Below, one piece after another: positions 6,701 to 7,945 of a stretch of DNA of 7,945 bases (position 1 is its first letter; the number at the start of each line of letters is the position of its first letter). Where the stretch lies: the NCBI GenBank assembly GCA_026394095.1, contig JAPKYY010000442.1, forward strand, positions 1 through 7,945, written 5' to 3'. The notes below the pieces were generated by a model. The model was given only the letters and a program-made list of their open reading frames with translations, did not search any database and was not told where the DNA came from. Source of the DNA: Acidobacteriota bacterium (lineage in GTDB: Bacteria; Acidobacteriota; Terriglobia; Bryobacterales; Bryobacteraceae). Both the position numbers and the translations under genes were made by a program.

Positions 6701-7777
6701 ATGGAAAAGAATCGAATCCGGGTTTTGATAATCGACGATTCCACGCTGGTACGGAAGCTCCTAAGGGCAATCTTCGAATCAGATCGAAGCTTGGAAGTCT
6801 GCGGGGAAGCTCCTGATGCATTCATCGCACGGGATATGATCAAACGGCTGAATCCTGACGTACTGACGCTGGACGTAGAGATGCCGAAAATGGACGGGCT
6901 CACGTTTCTGTCGAACTTGATGCGGTTAAGGCCGACACCGGTGGTGATGATCTCCTCGCTTACAGAGGCGGGCGCAGGGGTCACGCTGGAAGCACTGGAA
7001 TTGGGAGCCGTTGATTTCGTGGCGAAACCCAAACTCGATCTTGCGCATGGACTGGACGAGGCGGCACTGGAGATTTTGTCCAAAGTAAAGATGGCGGCCC
7101 GAGTAAATCTTTCGAGGCTTCAAAAGAGCATGAAACCTCAGGAAGTGAAGCGGATTGGAGCAGTTGGCGGGCTATTCAAAACAACAGATACACTCCTGGC
7201 AATTGGAGCTTCAACCGGCGGCACTGAGGCGATTCGCAGTGTATTGATGCAATTCCCGGCAGACGCGCCCGGCACAGTGATCACTCAACATATTCCTCCT
7301 GGTTACAGCAAAGCCTTCGCACAGCGGCTTGATCATGATTGTGCTGTAAAGGTATTTCACGCCGAGGACTCACAGCGGATATTGCCCGGTCACGCTTACG
7401 TTGCACCGGGGGGATCTCACTTGAGTGTGATTCGAAGTGGCGCTCACTGGATTTGCAAGATTGGTGATGGCGAGGCAGTAAACCGTCACAAACCATCGGT
7501 GGATGTACTTTTCCAATCCGTAGCAAAAAGCGCGGGTAAAAATGCAGTTGGAGTACTCATGACAGGAATGGGCGACGACGGTGCACGCGGATTACTTGAA
7601 CTCAGGCAGGTAGGAGCGGCTACAATTTGCCAGGACGAAGAAAGCAGTGTGGTGTGGGGAATGCCGGGTGCAGCAGTAAAGCTGGGGGCGGCCGAGACAG
7701 TGGCTCCATTAGAGAAAATTGCCACCATTGCTTTGCAGGGTGGGGGCAGCGTTCACAAGCAAAGGAAATCGGCTTGA
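6701..7777 (+). CDS. cheB: Chemotaxis receptor methylesterase/deamidase CheB
   Basis: CheB removes methyl groups from receptor glutamates and is activated by phosphorylation from CheA. The 358-residue protein has an N-terminal receiver (about 6-122) with acidic pair Asp12-Asp13, phosphoacceptor Asp58 in [10 protein letters not shown] and a VAKP lysine. A linker (about 125-160) leads to the C-terminal esterase domain, which carries Ser171 in IGASTGG, His197 in ITQHIP and Asp293 in MTGMGDDG. The Ser-His and Ser-Asp spacings (26 and 122 residues) equal those of the E. coli triad (Ser164, His190, Asp286). ATG 6701 was chosen because it starts directly at the receiver, four bases after the cheD stop, with GAGGA at 6685-6689; the open frame reaching back to 6599 only reads through cheD. 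The gene appears intact and completes the adaptation set. Confidence 0.98.
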   Translation: MEKNRIRVLIIDDSTLVRKLLRAIFESDRSLEVCGEAPDAFIARDMIKRLNPDVLTLDVEMPKMDGLTFLSNLMRLRPTPVVMISSLTEAGAGVTLEALELGAVDFVAKPKLDLAHGLDEAALEILSKVKMAARVNLSRLQKSMKPQEVKRIGAVGGLFKTTDTLLAIGASTGGTEAIRSVLMQFPADAPGTVITQHIPPGYSKAFAQRLDHDCAVKVFHAEDSQRILPGHAYVAPGGSHLSVIRSGAHWICKIGDGEAVNRHKPSVDVLFQSVAKSAGKNAVGVLMTGMGDDGARGLLELRQVGAATICQDEESSVVWGMPGAAVKLGAAETVAPLEKIATIALQGGGSVHKQRKSA

Positions 7778-7785
7778 GACTCAAC

Positions 7786-7790
7786 AGGAA
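7786..7790 (+). promoter_or_regulatory. Ribosome binding site for the last gene
   Basis: AGGAA at 7786-7790 is nine bases before ATG 7800. It decides against ATG 7792, which is only one base away and reaches a stop after three codons. Confidence 0.55.
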
Positions 7791-7799
7791 TATGCCGAT

Positions 7800-7945
7800 A
7801 TGAAACAAATGAGAAGCATTCAGCTGATTTTGGGACAGTGCCATCCTGGCTTCCCGCTATCGGCGATGTTGATTGCCGTGACTGTCGTCAGTTGGCTTGC
7901 ACAGTCCTGGCTCAGCTTCTGGCTATCGCTCTTTGTGGCGGCAAT
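7800..7945 (+). CDS. N-terminus of an unidentified membrane protein, cut by the window end
   Basis: An open frame from ATG 7800 runs off the end of the window and gives 48 complete codons. The first 15 or so residues are polar to mixed (MKQMRSIQLILGQCHPG). They are followed by a long hydrophobic stretch (about 18-48) containing AMLIAVTVVSWLA and FWLSLFVAA, enough for one or two closely spaced membrane helices. The start has a good ribosome binding site (AGGAA, 7786-7790) and lies 22 bases after the cheB stop, with no terminator between, so it probably belongs to the same operon. Position after a che cluster makes a transmembrane chemoreceptor or other sensor a reasonable guess, but no family-specific motif is visible in this short piece. 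Confidence 0.55.
   Translation, partial: MKQMRSIQLILGQCHPGFPLSAMLIAVTVVSWLAQSWLSFWLSLFVAA

Noticed and set aside
7778..7799. Transcription terminator after cheB
   Set aside because: The 22-base gap has no stem-loop and no T-run; it holds a ribosome binding site for the next gene instead.

Overview
The window is one tightly packed chemotaxis gene cluster, all on the + strand: cheY (3' end only), cheA, cheW, a soluble PAS-type chemoreceptor gene (mcp), a small STAS-domain gene, cheR, cheD, cheB, and the first 48 codons of a membrane protein. Gaps between genes are 0 to about 25 bases, most genes have their own purine-rich ribosome binding site, and no terminator or internal promoter was recognised, so this looks like one operon. 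No stretch over 300 bases lacks a gene. No RNA gene, mobile element or CRISPR array was seen.

The gene content suggests a Gram-negative, probably motile bacterium with moderate GC (roughly mid-50s %, by eye). The receptor tip and CheR, CheD and CheB look like the proteobacterial type: an E. coli Tsr-like signalling tip, a C-terminal xWxxF tether and classical CheB spacing. A lineage that carries this system outside Pseudomonadota cannot be excluded from sequence alone.

In the pathway, the receptor would control CheA through CheW. CheA phosphorylates CheY (output) and CheB (methylesterase). CheR methylates and CheB demethylates receptor glutamates, and CheD deamidates receptor glutamines. The role of the STAS protein is unknown. 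cheZ and cheC are not in the window.

The most notable feature is the receptor gene. It has three tandem PAS units repeating with an exact period of 366 bases. The third unit is short by exactly 40 bases, which shifts the frame. A second, larger deletion (about 160 bases, judged from the receptor family) removes the descending arm of the signalling hairpin and shifts the frame again. The ancestral protein is therefore spread over all three + frames, ending in an intact HWDEF tether in the third. All other complete genes look intact, so the cluster appears to have lost only its resident receptor, unless the deletions are assembly errors.
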